Origin: Pinirhizobacter soli
GTDB taxonomy: Bacteria; Pseudomonadota; Gammaproteobacteria; Xanthomonadales; Rhodanobacteraceae
DNA: 64,000 bases
Direction of reading: 5' to 3'
Assembly: GCF_015905305.1 (NCBI RefSeq)
Contig: NZ_JADZLQ010000001.1
Location: forward strand, 1,946,599 to 2,010,598
The position numbers and the translations under genes are program-made. The notes below the pieces were generated by a model, which was given only the letters and a program-made list of their open reading frames with translations, was not told the DNA's origin and did not search any database. Positions 1 to 7,919 of the stretch are shown one piece after another (within the stretch, counting starts at the first letter, position 1; the number at the start of each line of letters is the position of its first letter).

Positions 1-1
1 G

Positions 2-358
2 CTGGCCGCCGTGAAGCAGCGCGAAGTGGACGAGCGCATCGAGCTGGACGACACCCAGGTGCTGGCTACGCTTGAAAAAATGATGAAGCAGCGGCGCGAT
101 TCAGTGACCCAGTTCGAAGCCGCCGCCCGCGAGGATCTGGCCAAGATCGAGCGCTACGAAATGGGCATCATCGAAGCCTACCTTCCGGCCAAGCTCGACG
201 AGGCTGGCATCGAGGCCCTGGTGCGCCAGGCCGTGGCCGAAACCGGCGCCACCGGCATGAAGGACATGGGCAAGGTGGTGGGCTGGGTCAAGGACAAGGC
301 CGCCGGCACCGCCGACATGGCGGTGGTGTCCCAGAAGGTGAAGGCTGCCCTGGCGTAA
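2..358 (+). CDS. yqeY: GatB/YqeY-domain protein, 5' end cut by window
   Basis: The reading frame is open from the first bases and ends in TAA; about 118 residues are visible and the family is about 150 long, so the N-terminus lies outside the window. The C-terminal YqeY signature is clear: the motif IIEAYLP followed by a helical tail with TGATGMKDMGKVVG, as in the tRNA-binding tail of the GatB subunit of Glu-tRNA(Gln) amidotransferase. YqeY itself is a small soluble protein whose exact role is not settled. In many proteobacteria it lies between rpsU and dnaG, and dnaG is indeed 0.3 kb downstream here. The GTG at position 11 is an internal codon, not the start. Confidence 0.9.
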   Translation: MAAVKQREVDERIELDDTQVLATLEKMMKQRRDSVTQFEAAAREDLAKIERYEMGIIEAYLPAKLDEAGIEALVRQAVAETGATGMKDMGKVVGWVKDKAAGTADMAVVSQKVKAALA

Positions 359-432
359 GCTGCCACGTTTCACGCCTCCCGCACGATCGGGCACGCAAGA
401 TCACCGCCACTTAAAGTTAGCGGAGTCCTGCC

Positions 433-606
433 ATGCTCAAGTGGGCCATCATCTTCGGCATCGTGTCGCTGATCACCGGCGCCCTCGGTTTTACCGGTAT
501 CTCCGGTGCCGCAGGGACCATCGCCAAGGTCCTGTTCGCGATCTTCCTGATCTTCTTCATCATCGCCATCCTGGCCGTGGTCGGCATCTTCCACATGGCG
601 TTCTAG
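433..606 (+). CDS. DUF1328 small membrane protein
   Basis: A 57-residue protein starting [13 protein letters not shown] with two hydrophobic segments separated by a short Gly-rich turn (TGISGAAGT), ending HMAF. Length, the MLKWA start and the glycine turn match the DUF1328/YtjA family of small inner-membrane proteins of unknown function, which are widespread in proteobacteria and often stress-related. It lies between yqeY and dnaG, 74 bases after yqeY, with a modest purine-rich stretch (agcggag) before the ATG. It may be an independent insertion into the yqeY-dnaG segment. The function is not known. Confidence 0.85.
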   Translation: MLKWAIIFGIVSLITGALGFTGISGAAGTIAKVLFAIFLIFFIIAILAVVGIFHMAF

Positions 607-635
607 ACGGGCCAGCCCCGGGCCGCGCTGGCCGC

Positions 636-641
636 TACAAT
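636..641 (+). promoter_or_regulatory. -10-like hexamer directly before dnaG
   Basis: TACAAT (5 of 6 to the sigma-70 consensus) ends five bases before the dnaG ATG. Transcription from it would begin at about the A of the start codon, giving a leaderless message. No Shine-Dalgarno sequence is visible before the ATG, which fits. The -35 region is poor, so this remains a proposal. Confidence 0.4.
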
Positions 642-646
642 GCCCC

Positions 647-2383
647 ATGCGCGGTCGTATCCCCGATTCCTTCATCGACGAACTGCTTGCCCGTGTCGAC
701 ATCGTCGACACGATCGAGCGGCGCGTGCCGCTTAAAAAGGCCGGGCGCGAATGGACCGCCTGCTGCCCCTTCCACAACGAGCGCTCGCCCTCGTTCTACG
801 TGAGCCCGCAGAAGCAGTTCTACCACTGCTTCGGCTGCGGCGTGCACGGCAGCGCGATCAAATTCCTTATGGAATACGAGCGCCTGGAATTCGTCGACGC
901 GGTGGAAGAACTCGCCCAGTCGGTGGGCCTGAAGGTGCCTTACGAAGGCGGCCGCGACGCCGCCCCGCGCGAGGACAAGACCGACCTCTACGCCCTGCTC
1001 GATGGCGCGGCGCAATACTACGAAGACCAACTGCCCAAGAGCGCCGAGGCGAAGGAATACGTCAAGCGCCGCGGCCTGGATGCCCAGACCATCAAGGCCT
1101 TCCGCATCGGCTGGGCACCGGCCGGGTTCGATGGCGTGATCAAGGCGCTGGGCAATTCCGAGACGCGCCTTAAGCTTCTGAATGAAGCGGGCATGGTGGC
1201 CGCGAACGAGCGCGGCAACCGCTATGACCGTTTCCGCGAACGGGTGATGTTCCCGATCCTCGATCGCCGCGGCCGCGTGATCGCTTTCGGCGGACGCGTG
1301 CTCACCGGCGACCAGGGCCCGAAATACCTCAACTCACCGGAAACTCCCCTCTTCCATAAGGGAAAAGAGCTCTTCGCGCTGTGGCAGGTAAAGCAGGCCA
1401 ACAAAACCCTTGAGCGCATCGTGGTGGTCGAGGGCTATATGGACGTCATCGCCCTGCACCAGGCGGGGCTGCCGATTGCCGTGGCCACGCTGGGCACGGC
1501 AACCACGCCCGACCATGCCGAAGTGTTGTTCCGCGCCACGCCCGACGTGGTGTTCTGTTTCGACGGTGACCGCGCCGGCAAGCAGGCGGCATGGCGTGCG
1601 CTTGAATCGGTGCTGCCGCGCATGCGCGACGGACGCCAGGCGTTCTTCCTGTTCCTTCCCGACGGCGAAGACCCCGATACCCTGGTGCGCAAGGAAGGCA
1701 AGGAAGGCTTCGAAAAGCGCATGCACAAGGCCACGCCGCTTTCGGAATATTTCTTTGCCGAACTTGGCCGCGACGTGGAACTGGGTAGCCTTGACGGGCG
1801 AGCCCGCCTGGCCGAACGCGCCCGGCCGTTGATCGCCAAGCTGCCCGATGGCGCCTTCCGCGACCTCATGGGTGCGGAGCTGGAGCGACGTACGGGAGCG
1901 AAGGCAACCTTCCAGCCCGAAGCCCACTCCCGCCAGCCGCACCAGCGCAACGCACCGGTGCAGCGCAGCCTGGTGCGCACCGCCATCACCCTGTTGATTG
2001 CGCAACCGGGCCTGGCCGACCTCGTCGAGCGGCCTTATGGTTTCCTGGCGCTGGACAAACCCGGCGTGGGCCTGCTGGCCGAGTTGATCGATATCGCGCG
2101 AAGCCGGCCGGGCATCAACCCCGCCACGCTGGTGGAACAGTTCGCCAGCCGCGAGGAACACGCAGCGCTCGACAAGCTGGCCCGGGCGGACGTGGTTGGC
2201 GAGCCGGAGATGCAGAAGGTGGAATTCCTGCACGCCCTGGAACGGATGAAGCACCAGGCCGTGGTGCAACGTAAAACGCTCCTGCAGGAGAAATCGCGCT
2301 CGATGGGCCTGGATAACTCGGAAAAAGCCGAGCTTCGAGAACTGTTTACGATACGCCCGCCCCAATCGTTCACGGACGAATGA
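647..2383 (+). CDS. dnaG: DNA primase DnaG
   Basis: This 578-residue protein (E. coli DnaG has 581) makes the RNA primers for replication at the fork together with DnaB helicase. The N-terminal zinc ribbon has ligands C40, H43, C61 and C64 in the context CCPFHNERSPSF...HCFGCG. The TOPRIM catalytic core follows, with the glutamate in VVVEGYMD near residue 263 and the DGD metal site near residue 305 (CFDGDRAG). The C-terminal third is helical and would contact DnaB. The ATG lacks a visible ribosome binding site. The usual macromolecular-synthesis partner rpoD does not follow; a DedA gene does. Confidence 0.97.
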   Translation: MRGRIPDSFIDELLARVDIVDTIERRVPLKKAGREWTACCPFHNERSPSFYVSPQKQFYHCFGCGVHGSAIKFLMEYERLEFVDAVEELAQSVGLKVPYEGGRDAAPREDKTDLYALLDGAAQYYEDQLPKSAEAKEYVKRRGLDAQTIKAFRIGWAPAGFDGVIKALGNSETRLKLLNEAGMVAANERGNRYDRFRERVMFPILDRRGRVIAFGGRVLTGDQGPKYLNSPETPLFHKGKELFALWQVKQANKTLERIVVVEGYMDVIALHQAGLPIAVATLGTATTPDHAEVLFRATPDVVFCFDGDRAGKQAAWRALESVLPRMRDGRQAFFLFLPDGEDPDTLVRKEGKEGFEKRMHKATPLSEYFFAELGRDVELGSLDGRARLAERARPLIAKLPDGAFRDLMGAELERRTGAKATFQPEAHSRQPHQRNAPVQRSLVRTAITLLIAQPGLADLVERPYGFLALDKPGVGLLAELIDIARSRPGINPATLVEQFASREEHAALDKLARADVVGEPEMQKVEFLHALERMKHQAVVQRKTLLQEKSRSMGLDNSEKAELRELFTIRPPQSFTDE

Positions 2384-2438
2384 CGCCTGCCCCCCTTCCA
2401 TGGGATCATCCAAGGCCGCACAGGAACCGTGGGCCCTG

Positions 2439-3059
2439 ATGGACCTGCTCGAGCGCCTCATCGACATTTTCGGCCAGAACGGATACTTGGCCGTCTTCAT
2501 CGCACTGCTGCTTTGCGGCGCGGGAATTCCCCTGCCCGAAGACATCACCCTGGTCGCCGGCGGCGTGATCACCGGATTGGGCTACGGCAATGTGCACACC
2601 ATGTTCGTGGTGTCGATGGTGGGCGTGTTGCTGGGCGACTCCACCATGTTCCTGCTGGGACGCAAGTACGGCACGCGCGTGTTGAAGGTGCGCTTCGTCG
2701 CGCGCCTGCTGACACCCGAGCGCTATGCCAAGGTGCAGGAAAAATTCGCCCGCTACGGTAACCGCATGATGTTCTTCGCGCGCTTCCTGCCGGGCATGCG
2801 TACGGCGGTATACATCAGCGCCGGCGCCACCCATCGCGTGTCGTTCTGGCGCTTTTTCCTGCTCGATGGCTGCGCCGCGCTGATCAGCGTGCCGATCTGG
2901 GTGTACCTGGGCTACTTCGGTGCCAATAACCACCAGTGGCTGGCGATGTGGATCAAGCGCGGCCAGACGGGGTTATGGATTGCGTTGGTCGTGGCGCTGC
3001 TGTTGCTGTTCTGGTATCTGCGCCGCCGTCGCCACTGTACGGAGTCGGGGACGGAATAG
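2439..3059 (+). CDS. DedA family (SNARE-associated/VTT) membrane protein
   Basis: A polytopic inner-membrane protein of 206 residues. It has the DedA/VTT hallmarks: an N-terminal re-entrant region ending GAGIPLPED, the conserved GDSTMFLLGRKYG, and FFARFLPGMRTAVYISAG with the essential arginines, then three C-terminal membrane segments and a basic tail. Members are lipid scramblase or flippase-like proteins needed for membrane homeostasis; some recycle undecaprenyl phosphate or aid resistance to cationic peptides. The start was set at the ATG of MDLLERLIDIFG; an upstream in-frame ATG at 2400 would add 13 non-conserved residues. Which lipid it moves cannot be told from the sequence. Confidence 0.9.
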   Translation: MDLLERLIDIFGQNGYLAVFIALLLCGAGIPLPEDITLVAGGVITGLGYGNVHTMFVVSMVGVLLGDSTMFLLGRKYGTRVLKVRFVARLLTPERYAKVQEKFARYGNRMMFFARFLPGMRTAVYISAGATHRVSFWRFFLLDGCAALISVPIWVYLGYFGANNHQWLAMWIKRGQTGLWIALVVALLLLFWYLRRRRHCTESGTE

Positions 3060-3072
3060 AACCCCGACTCCG
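3040..3072. terminator. Inverted repeat across convergent gene ends
   Basis: CGGAGTCGGGG and CCCCGACTCCG form a perfect 11-base-pair stem with an 11-base loop that contains the dedA stop codon. It lies between the convergent dedA and cupin-fusion genes. No T-run follows on either strand, so it would act as a non-canonical bidirectional terminator or an mRNA 3'-end stabiliser. Confidence 0.5.
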
Positions 3073-3084
3073 ACTCCGCCGCGG

Positions 3085-4119
3085 CTAGGCCCTGGCCAGT
3101 TGCGCCATGCGATCGCACAGCACGGTCATCATGTCCCAGCCTTCTTCTAGCGTCTGCTCCAGTGCGGGCATCGTTGACGCCGGCGCGCGACGCAGCAGGT
3201 CCACGCCGTAGGCGGCATGATCTCCATCGTCTTGGGCATGTTCATGGAAGTAAGGCATGTCTTCGAAGACAGTTGATGCCTGTTTGAAGAAGACCTCCCC
3301 GCTCGCCTCCAGCACCAGATGCATCAACAGGGTGCGTTCATGGTCCGACCCCACCATCATCGCGTGCTTGAACCAGTGCATCGCCGCCTGCAGGATCGAA
3401 TCAGTGCAGGCAACGTGCGTGCCGCCGCGTTGCTCTCGCAGGTTGTCGTTATGGCCCAGTTCCTCGGCCAGGTGCTCTACCGCCACGCGCTGCTGGTCGT
3501 GGTCGACGGTGAGTGCTGCGCGCAGGTGCATGAGGCGCTGGAAGAAATCCGACCACGTCTGAAGGCCATGCAGCAGACGCTCGCGCACCGCGGCATCCAG
3601 CCCATCGGACTCATCCACCAGCTTCACCAGTTCGCTGCGCGAGAAAGCCGCGATCCGCGCGTCGTTACGCGCCAGCAGGCGTTCTATCGGCCGCGACGGC
3701 GACGATTCGAAAGTGATCCGCGGCTCCTCGGGCCCGTCGTAAGACGTCGAGCCGTTGAACTGCATCGAGATGCCCCAGAACCCGTCGCCAATGCCACGAA
3801 AGCCATGCAGGCACCCGGGCGTCACCAACACAGCGTCGCCCGCGGCCAGCGGCCGCTCGATGTCGCCGAATACCTCGCCCGTACCCTCGCAGACCAGCAC
3901 CATCCCGCGTTCCTCGTGGCGGTGCGCACCCAATTCCTGGCCGCCGGCCAGGTGCACCCAACTCATCGCCACCCCCGTATGCGACGGAATGAACTCCGCC
4001 AGCGCCGGCACCCGGGCGAAGGATTTGACCGTCCCCAATTCGTGCACCGTACCTCCGACATCCACCCGGTGCAGGGGCTCGATGGCATCGCGTGCGATGA
4101 CCTGGACTTTCTTCTGCAT
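3085..4119 (-). CDS. Cupin fused to a heme-oxygenase-like diiron-oxidase-type domain
   Basis: A cytoplasmic protein of 344 residues with two domains. Residues about 25-125 are a cupin with metal ligands H66, H68, E70 and H105 (GAHRHEERG, then TPGCLHGF). Residues about 150-344 are all-helical and carry the ligand pattern of heme-oxygenase-like diiron oxidases/'iron-containing redox enzymes': EELGH (E220, H223), an acidic helix LEASGE (E271 or E275) and H294-x3-D298-x2-H301 in HEHAQDDGDH. The first-helix ligand is not obvious by eye. Such domains catalyse varied oxidations (fatty acid decarboxylation, N-oxygenation). No biosynthetic genes are adjacent and the substrate is unknown. The ATG at 4119 was chosen because AAGGAG lies nine bases upstream; a longer in-frame ORF to 4203 lacks this. 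Confidence 0.75.
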   Translation of the reverse strand: MQKKVQVIARDAIEPLHRVDVGGTVHELGTVKSFARVPALAEFIPSHTGVAMSWVHLAGGQELGAHRHEERGMVLVCEGTGEVFGDIERPLAAGDAVLVTPGCLHGFRGIGDGFWGISMQFNGSTSYDGPEEPRITFESSPSRPIERLLARNDARIAAFSRSELVKLVDESDGLDAAVRERLLHGLQTWSDFFQRLMHLRAALTVDHDQQRVAVEHLAEELGHNDNLREQRGGTHVACTDSILQAAMHWFKHAMMVGSDHERTLLMHLVLEASGEVFFKQASTVFEDMPYFHEHAQDDGDHAAYGVDLLRRAPASTMPALEQTLEEGWDMMTVLCDRMAQLARA

Positions 4120-4244
4120 GCGTTCTGGCTCCTTGCCGTGCATCAATGCCGCGGCAGGGGCCGCGGCGGGGCACACGATGCTGCTGGCGGCAGTGCAGGT
4201 CAAGGGCCAAGAAGAGATGAAAACGCTATGGAGATTAAATAGTT

Positions 4245-4259
4245 ACGGTTAGGAACCGT
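4245..4259. promoter_or_regulatory. Operator-like palindrome in divergent promoter region
   Basis: ACGGTT-AGG-AACCGT is a perfect 6-3-6 inverted repeat between the divergent cupin-fusion gene and the zinc-ribbon gene. On the minus strand it lies just upstream of a TTTAAT -10-like hexamer, i.e. inside the spacer of the likely promoter of the fusion gene. No regulator gene is adjacent. Confidence 0.45.
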
Positions 4260-4358
4260 GGAGCATCCTGCCCGTACTTGACCGCCCGCCATCGGGGTAG
4301 GCTTCAGTTCCCCGGGAACCTGCCGATAAGCATGGCGAGACCACCACAGGAGCGACCC

Positions 4359-4640
4359 ATGAGCGGACACCATTGCCATCGTTGTGGGTCGTCGTTGCAT
4401 CCGGGGGCGATGAAATGCTCGGGGTGCATGGCTGGGGTGGTTTATGGGGCGACGGTCGCGGAGAAGACCCGCGCTGCCAAAGTGGGCGCTGCGCTCATGC
4501 TCGCCAGCTGGTGCTACGTCGTGGCGTTCTCGATACCGGCCATTGTCACTGGCGTGTTGGCCACGCTTGCCGCATCGTTCCTGTTCCGCATCGCGACCGC
4601 GCGCTCGCACGCCGGCCTCGTCCGGACGGTCATAAGCTAG
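4359..4640 (+). CDS. Small zinc-ribbon membrane protein
   Basis: A 93-residue protein with an N-terminal zinc ribbon (C6-x2-C9 ... C20-x2-C23; CHRCGSSLHPGAMKCSGC) followed by two hydrophobic segments (about residues 44-75). The ATG at 4359 has GGAG seven bases upstream; an in-frame ATG further upstream at 4278 would place non-conserved residues before the ribbon. The function is unknown. The cytoplasmic ribbon plus membrane anchor suggests a protein- or nucleic-acid-binding adaptor at the membrane. It is divergent from the cupin fusion and converges on the last gene of the tad locus. Confidence 0.65.
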   Translation: MSGHHCHRCGSSLHPGAMKCSGCMAGVVYGATVAEKTRAAKVGAALMLASWCYVVAFSIPAIVTGVLATLAASFLFRIATARSHAGLVRTVIS

Positions 4641-4653
4641 GCACTCTCTTTTA

Positions 4654-5277
4654 TCAGTGCTTGTCGGGTTTACGTCCCGGCACCGCGTGCACGCCCTGGG
4701 GAATAACGAACGTCGTATCTGGCAATGGCGAGTACGACACCGAAGACGCCAACCATGCGTGCTGCCGGTGGGATACATCCTGCGCATCGAAAGACAGCAC
4801 GGCTCCGGAGTCCGCGTCGATCCACAATGAACCACGGTCGGTTCCATCGGGGCCTTGCGCTCCGGCATCGTGAAAGCGCAATTCCCTTGCCTGTACTCCC
4901 GCGATTCTCTTCAGCTGCCCAGTCGCCGCACAAGGAAAGCCCGTCGCATGGCAAGGCTCTTGTGGGTTGACCATCCACATGCGTCCAGCCGGGGACAATG
5001 GCAAAGCAAAAGCCACGTGCTGCTCCAGGCTAACAAGCCATGCCTTTTCGCCCTGCCGAAAGACCGCACCCTCGCGGCCGTTGGCGGCAAAGTCGATGCG
5101 GATGCGATCGCCCTTCACCTGCACGGTCTGCGCAATGGTCGTGGCACTGCCCGTGGCTGGACCGAACCGGACGCCATCGCCGCTGAGCACACCTTTCATC
5201 GTGACGTCGGGGCCTTCGTCGGCCGACGCGATAACCGGCACGACCAACGATATCAAGGCCAGCCATCGTAACCTCAA
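4654..5277 (-). CDS. Secreted protein of unknown function, end of tad locus
   Basis: 207 residues with a signal peptide (about 1-19, cleaved near ASA-DEG). The mature part is beta-rich with alternating short strands and one cysteine pair (CHATGFPC), resembling periplasmic DUF4412-type proteins that carry a single lipocalin-like barrel; this resemblance is by eye only. Its ATG overlaps the stop codon of the upstream TadE gene by four bases, so it is translationally coupled to the tad operon and is the last gene of that run. It may be an accessory periplasmic factor for pilus assembly. No catalytic motif is visible. Confidence 0.7.
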   Translation of the reverse strand: MRLRWLALISLVVPVIASADEGPDVTMKGVLSGDGVRFGPATGSATTIAQTVQVKGDRIRIDFAANGREGAVFRQGEKAWLVSLEQHVAFALPLSPAGRMWMVNPQEPCHATGFPCAATGQLKRIAGVQARELRFHDAGAQGPDGTDRGSLWIDADSGAVLSFDAQDVSHRQHAWLASSVSYSPLPDTTFVIPQGVHAVPGRKPDKH

Positions 5278-5912
5278 GGCAGGTTTCCTGAGTTGTAGAT
5301 CGGCGATTGCATGCGCACCATCGCCTCGCCAACGATGGGAAGGTAATAGACGGTGTGTCCGGCAAGTATCGAACCGCTGACATCCTGTGTGCCAATCAGC
5401 TTGTCGATGACGGGCACGATCAGGCGGTAGCGATACGTCACCTGTATCTTCAGCAAATTGGCATCCTGCACGTTCAGCCCACTGGACCTGCCAACCGTAT
5501 CAGGGCGGAAATAGAGGCTATCGTTGGGCAGTGCCTTCTTGCCGTCGAACTGCTGTTCGGCGAAGTCGTTGTAAGCCGCGCGCGTGGGGCTTATGACTGT
5601 GATCGAGCCAGATCCGGTCGTCAGGGCAAGCTCGGCCGAGCCCAGCGCCAAAGCTGCCCCGGCGGTACCCGGGTTGCCCGTGGCGTAGAGCGGCGCCAAT
5701 CCACGGGCAAAACCGTGGACCATCTTCGTGTGGTCAACACCACTGGTGGCCCCCGCCCTGGCAGCCTCCTGGGCGGCGTAGTCGACCAATACTTTCGCTC
5801 GGTAAAACAGGATGGCCTGCAGCAGCCCCAGCAACAGGAAACCGAAGCCGAACATCGCTACCAGGAATTCGGTAAGCGACTGACCACCCTGCCGCTTCCA
5901 TCCCCGGTTCAT
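5274..5912 (-). CDS. TadE-like pseudopilin
   Basis: 212 residues. The N-terminus has a class III prepilin signal: basic leader, G10/Q11 cleavage site and glutamate at mature position +5 (G-QSLTEF), then a hydrophobic helix. The remainder is a predicted periplasmic domain. This matches TadE family pseudopilins, which are processed by the TadV peptidase and help initiate or anchor Flp pili. It overlaps the upstream lipoprotein gene by four bases (ATGA) and the downstream secreted-protein gene by four, so the three are one transcription unit. It is one of two TadE-like proteins in the locus. Confidence 0.85.
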   Translation of the reverse strand: MNRGWKRQGGQSLTEFLVAMFGFGFLLLGLLQAILFYRAKVLVDYAAQEAARAGATSGVDHTKMVHGFARGLAPLYATGNPGTAGAALALGSAELALTTGSGSITVISPTRAAYNDFAEQQFDGKKALPNDSLYFRPDTVGRSSGLNVQDANLLKIQVTYRYRLIVPVIDKLIGTQDVSGSILAGHTVYYLPIVGEAMVRMQSPIYNSGNLP

Positions 5913-6694
5913 GGCGACTTGGCCGGCGTGGTGGTGACACGAGAAGCCGCCGTCGTCGTCGCGGCCGGTGTTTCCAGTTTGTGGCCGTTACCGTCAAGTA
6001 CGTCCACAGGAACCGAATCAGTCGCGTTCACGGGAACCTCCACGGGTGTCACCGGTTCCTCCGGCTGCTTTACCACGATCGGCGAGCGTCCAACCAAAGG
6101 GGGAAGTCTTGCATCGACCGCTGCGGTCAGCCGATCCGGCCCTCGGCTTCGGGTATCGGGCAGGGGTACGGTCACCGCGATGCTACCCTGGGTCGCATCG
6201 CTCGCCGGTGATGCTGTACTGCCAGGACGGTCGGCGTCCGCAGTAGCGGGGCCCGCCTTTTCCAATGCCTTGAGCAACTGGTCACTCTGGGCGCGGATCG
6301 GGTCGTCCTTGGCGGCACTGCTGACGCTGACAATGAGTGCTGCCTGCGCCTGGCGCATGCGCACGATAGCGAGGTTATGCCATGCACGTGCATGCGCGCC
6401 GTTGCGCTTGATCGCCTGCTGGTAGGCATCGACCGCCTGGTCGGGCTGCTGCAGTCGCGCGTAGGCGTTACCCAACCGGTACCAGTAATCTGCCTCTTGG
6501 GGAACAGCCTCGGTCAGCTTCTGGTACAGGGCAATGGAACCTGCCATGTCGCCGGAAGTGTAGGCCTGGTCGGCTTGCTGCTGCGTTTGCAGGATCGAGT
6601 CGAGTTTCGCCGCGTGACGCGCGGGAGCGGAGCTACATCCGGCAAGGGCCATGCAGCACAGCCATGCCAGCTTCATCTTCATCGTTCGCGCCAT
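5909..6694 (-). CDS. tadD: TadD-like TPR lipoprotein
   Basis: 261 residues. A lipobox LAGC lies about 18 residues after the chosen ATG, so this is an outer- or inner-membrane lipoprotein. Residues about 35-120 hold at least two tetratricopeptide repeats (YWYRLGNAYARLQQPDQAVDAYQQAIKR is spread over the second). The C-terminal half is a low-complexity Pro/Val/Thr-rich tail. TadD is the Tad pilotin-like TPR lipoprotein that helps the secretin assemble. The ATG at 6694 has GGGGAG upstream, inside the end of the DUF192 gene with which it overlaps by 16 bases. A longer ORF to 6790 would put a non-signal sequence before the lipobox. Confidence 0.8.
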   Translation of the reverse strand: MARTMKMKLAWLCCMALAGCSSAPARHAAKLDSILQTQQQADQAYTSGDMAGSIALYQKLTEAVPQEADYWYRLGNAYARLQQPDQAVDAYQQAIKRNGAHARAWHNLAIVRMRQAQAALIVSVSSAAKDDPIRAQSDQLLKALEKAGPATADADRPGSTASPASDATQGSIAVTVPLPDTRSRGPDRLTAAVDARLPPLVGRSPIVVKQPEEPVTPVEVPVNATDSVPVDVLDGNGHKLETPAATTTAASRVTTTPAKSP

Positions 6695-7032
6695 AAGAGC
6701 GTCTCCCCTTCTTGCACGCGCAGGACAGCCAGGCTGCCCGCATCCAGTTCCAATGTCTTTCGCGCGCCGCGCGCCGCGCGTGTTCGCCATGGCCTTACCT
6801 CCGCCGCCGTACCGACCACCCTGTCCTGCGCATCGAGAAATACCAGGTCAAGCGCATAACGCATGCCGAAGGTATGCACCGAAGGGCAAGGCTCCAACAA
6901 CAACGCTTCCGCACCGCTGGCCGCAAGACGTGGCCGTCCAAGCAGGCCGCGCAAGCGGGTCCATGGCGTGGCGGCCCGCCAGGCACGAGGCACAAGGCAT
7001 TCGTCGCCGCGGAAAATGGCACCGAGCTTCAC
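6679..7032 (-). CDS. DUF192 family protein
   Basis: 117 residues matching DUF192: an N-terminal segment ending TRLRGLLGRP, the conserved core CPSVHTFGMRYALDLVFLD, and the tail with AVLRVQEGETLLW. The function of the family is unknown; many members are secreted or lie next to export genes, but this one has no signal peptide. It begins four bases before the tadC stop codon and overlaps the tadD start, so it is embedded in the tad operon and would be made with the pilus machinery. Confidence 0.85.
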   Translation of the reverse strand: MKLGAIFRGDECLVPRAWRAATPWTRLRGLLGRPRLAASGAEALLLEPCPSVHTFGMRYALDLVFLDAQDRVVGTAAEVRPWRTRAARGARKTLELDAGSLAVLRVQEGETLLWRER

Positions 7033-7919
7033 AGGATGCCCTCCTGTTTCATGCGCAGGAAGATGAAGTACGCCAACACCAGGAAGATCAGCGGGAAAAA
7101 GAACATCACCAGTGGCAGCATCATTTTTACCGGCGCCTCGAGCGCAAGTTTCTCGGCACGCAGGAAACGTTCTTCGCGACGCTGTCCCGCCTGGGCACGC
7201 AAGGTGCCGCCGAGGCTCGCGCCGATGCGATCGGCCTGGATCAGCGCGCCGGTAAAGCTCGATATCTGCGCCATATCCATGCGATCGGACATGCGCCTTA
7301 GCGCTTCAGCGCGCGGAAGGCCCGAACGCAGGTCGCGCAGCAATCGAGAAAATTCCTGCGACAGCGGACCGTCCGGCCCTTTGGTCGTGGCCTGCTCGAT
7401 ACCGCCGGTAATGTTCAGGCCCGCCTCGACGGACATCACGATGAAGTCCAGGAAGGTCGGCAGGTCCTTGATCACCGTGCGTTGGCGTTTCTTCCGTCGT
7501 TCGCCAAGCCACAGGTCGGGGTAGAACCAACCGATCGCGCCACCGAACAGCATGCAGAACGCGTAAAGCGTGAAGCCGTGCTTGTCGAGCAAGGCAAGCA
7601 GCACCCACGCAAATGCAGCCACCAGTACCACTGCGGTTATCCGCAATCCATAGAGTTGTTCGGGCGTAAGCACGAAGTCCTGCCCGGCCACCTGCAGCTG
7701 CTTGTGCGCCGGTTCAAGCCGGTTCGGCGACAGGCGTGGTCCGACGAGATTGGTCGCAAGGTTCACCAGCGGCCATATCACGCGAAGGCCGAACGGCAGT
7801 GGATCCTGGAAGTTGCGATCCTGCTGCGGCTGCTCCCGCATGAACGAGAAGATGCTCCAGAAACCCAGGGAGGCAGCGATGGCCGCGCAGGCGACGGTGG
7901 CAATGAGCAAAAAACTCAT
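7029..7919 (-). CDS. tadC: TadC, Tad/Flp pilus inner-membrane platform protein
   Basis: 296 residues, a type II secretion system F-domain protein. It has an N-terminal membrane segment, two central ones (about 95-140), a cytoplasmic four-helix F domain with LPTFLDFIVMSVEAGLN and SSFTGALIQADRIGASLG, and a C-terminal membrane segment. With TadB it forms the membrane platform on which TadA acts. The ATG at 7919 overlaps the tadB stop codon (ATGA), and this start gives the expected hydrophobic N-terminus; the ORF could extend 26 codons upstream into tadB. Confidence 0.93.
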   Translation of the reverse strand: MSFLLIATVACAAIAASLGFWSIFSFMREQPQQDRNFQDPLPFGLRVIWPLVNLATNLVGPRLSPNRLEPAHKQLQVAGQDFVLTPEQLYGLRITAVVLVAAFAWVLLALLDKHGFTLYAFCMLFGGAIGWFYPDLWLGERRKKRQRTVIKDLPTFLDFIVMSVEAGLNITGGIEQATTKGPDGPLSQEFSRLLRDLRSGLPRAEALRRMSDRMDMAQISSFTGALIQADRIGASLGGTLRAQAGQRREERFLRAEKLALEAPVKMMLPLVMFFFPLIFLVLAYFIFLRMKQEGIL

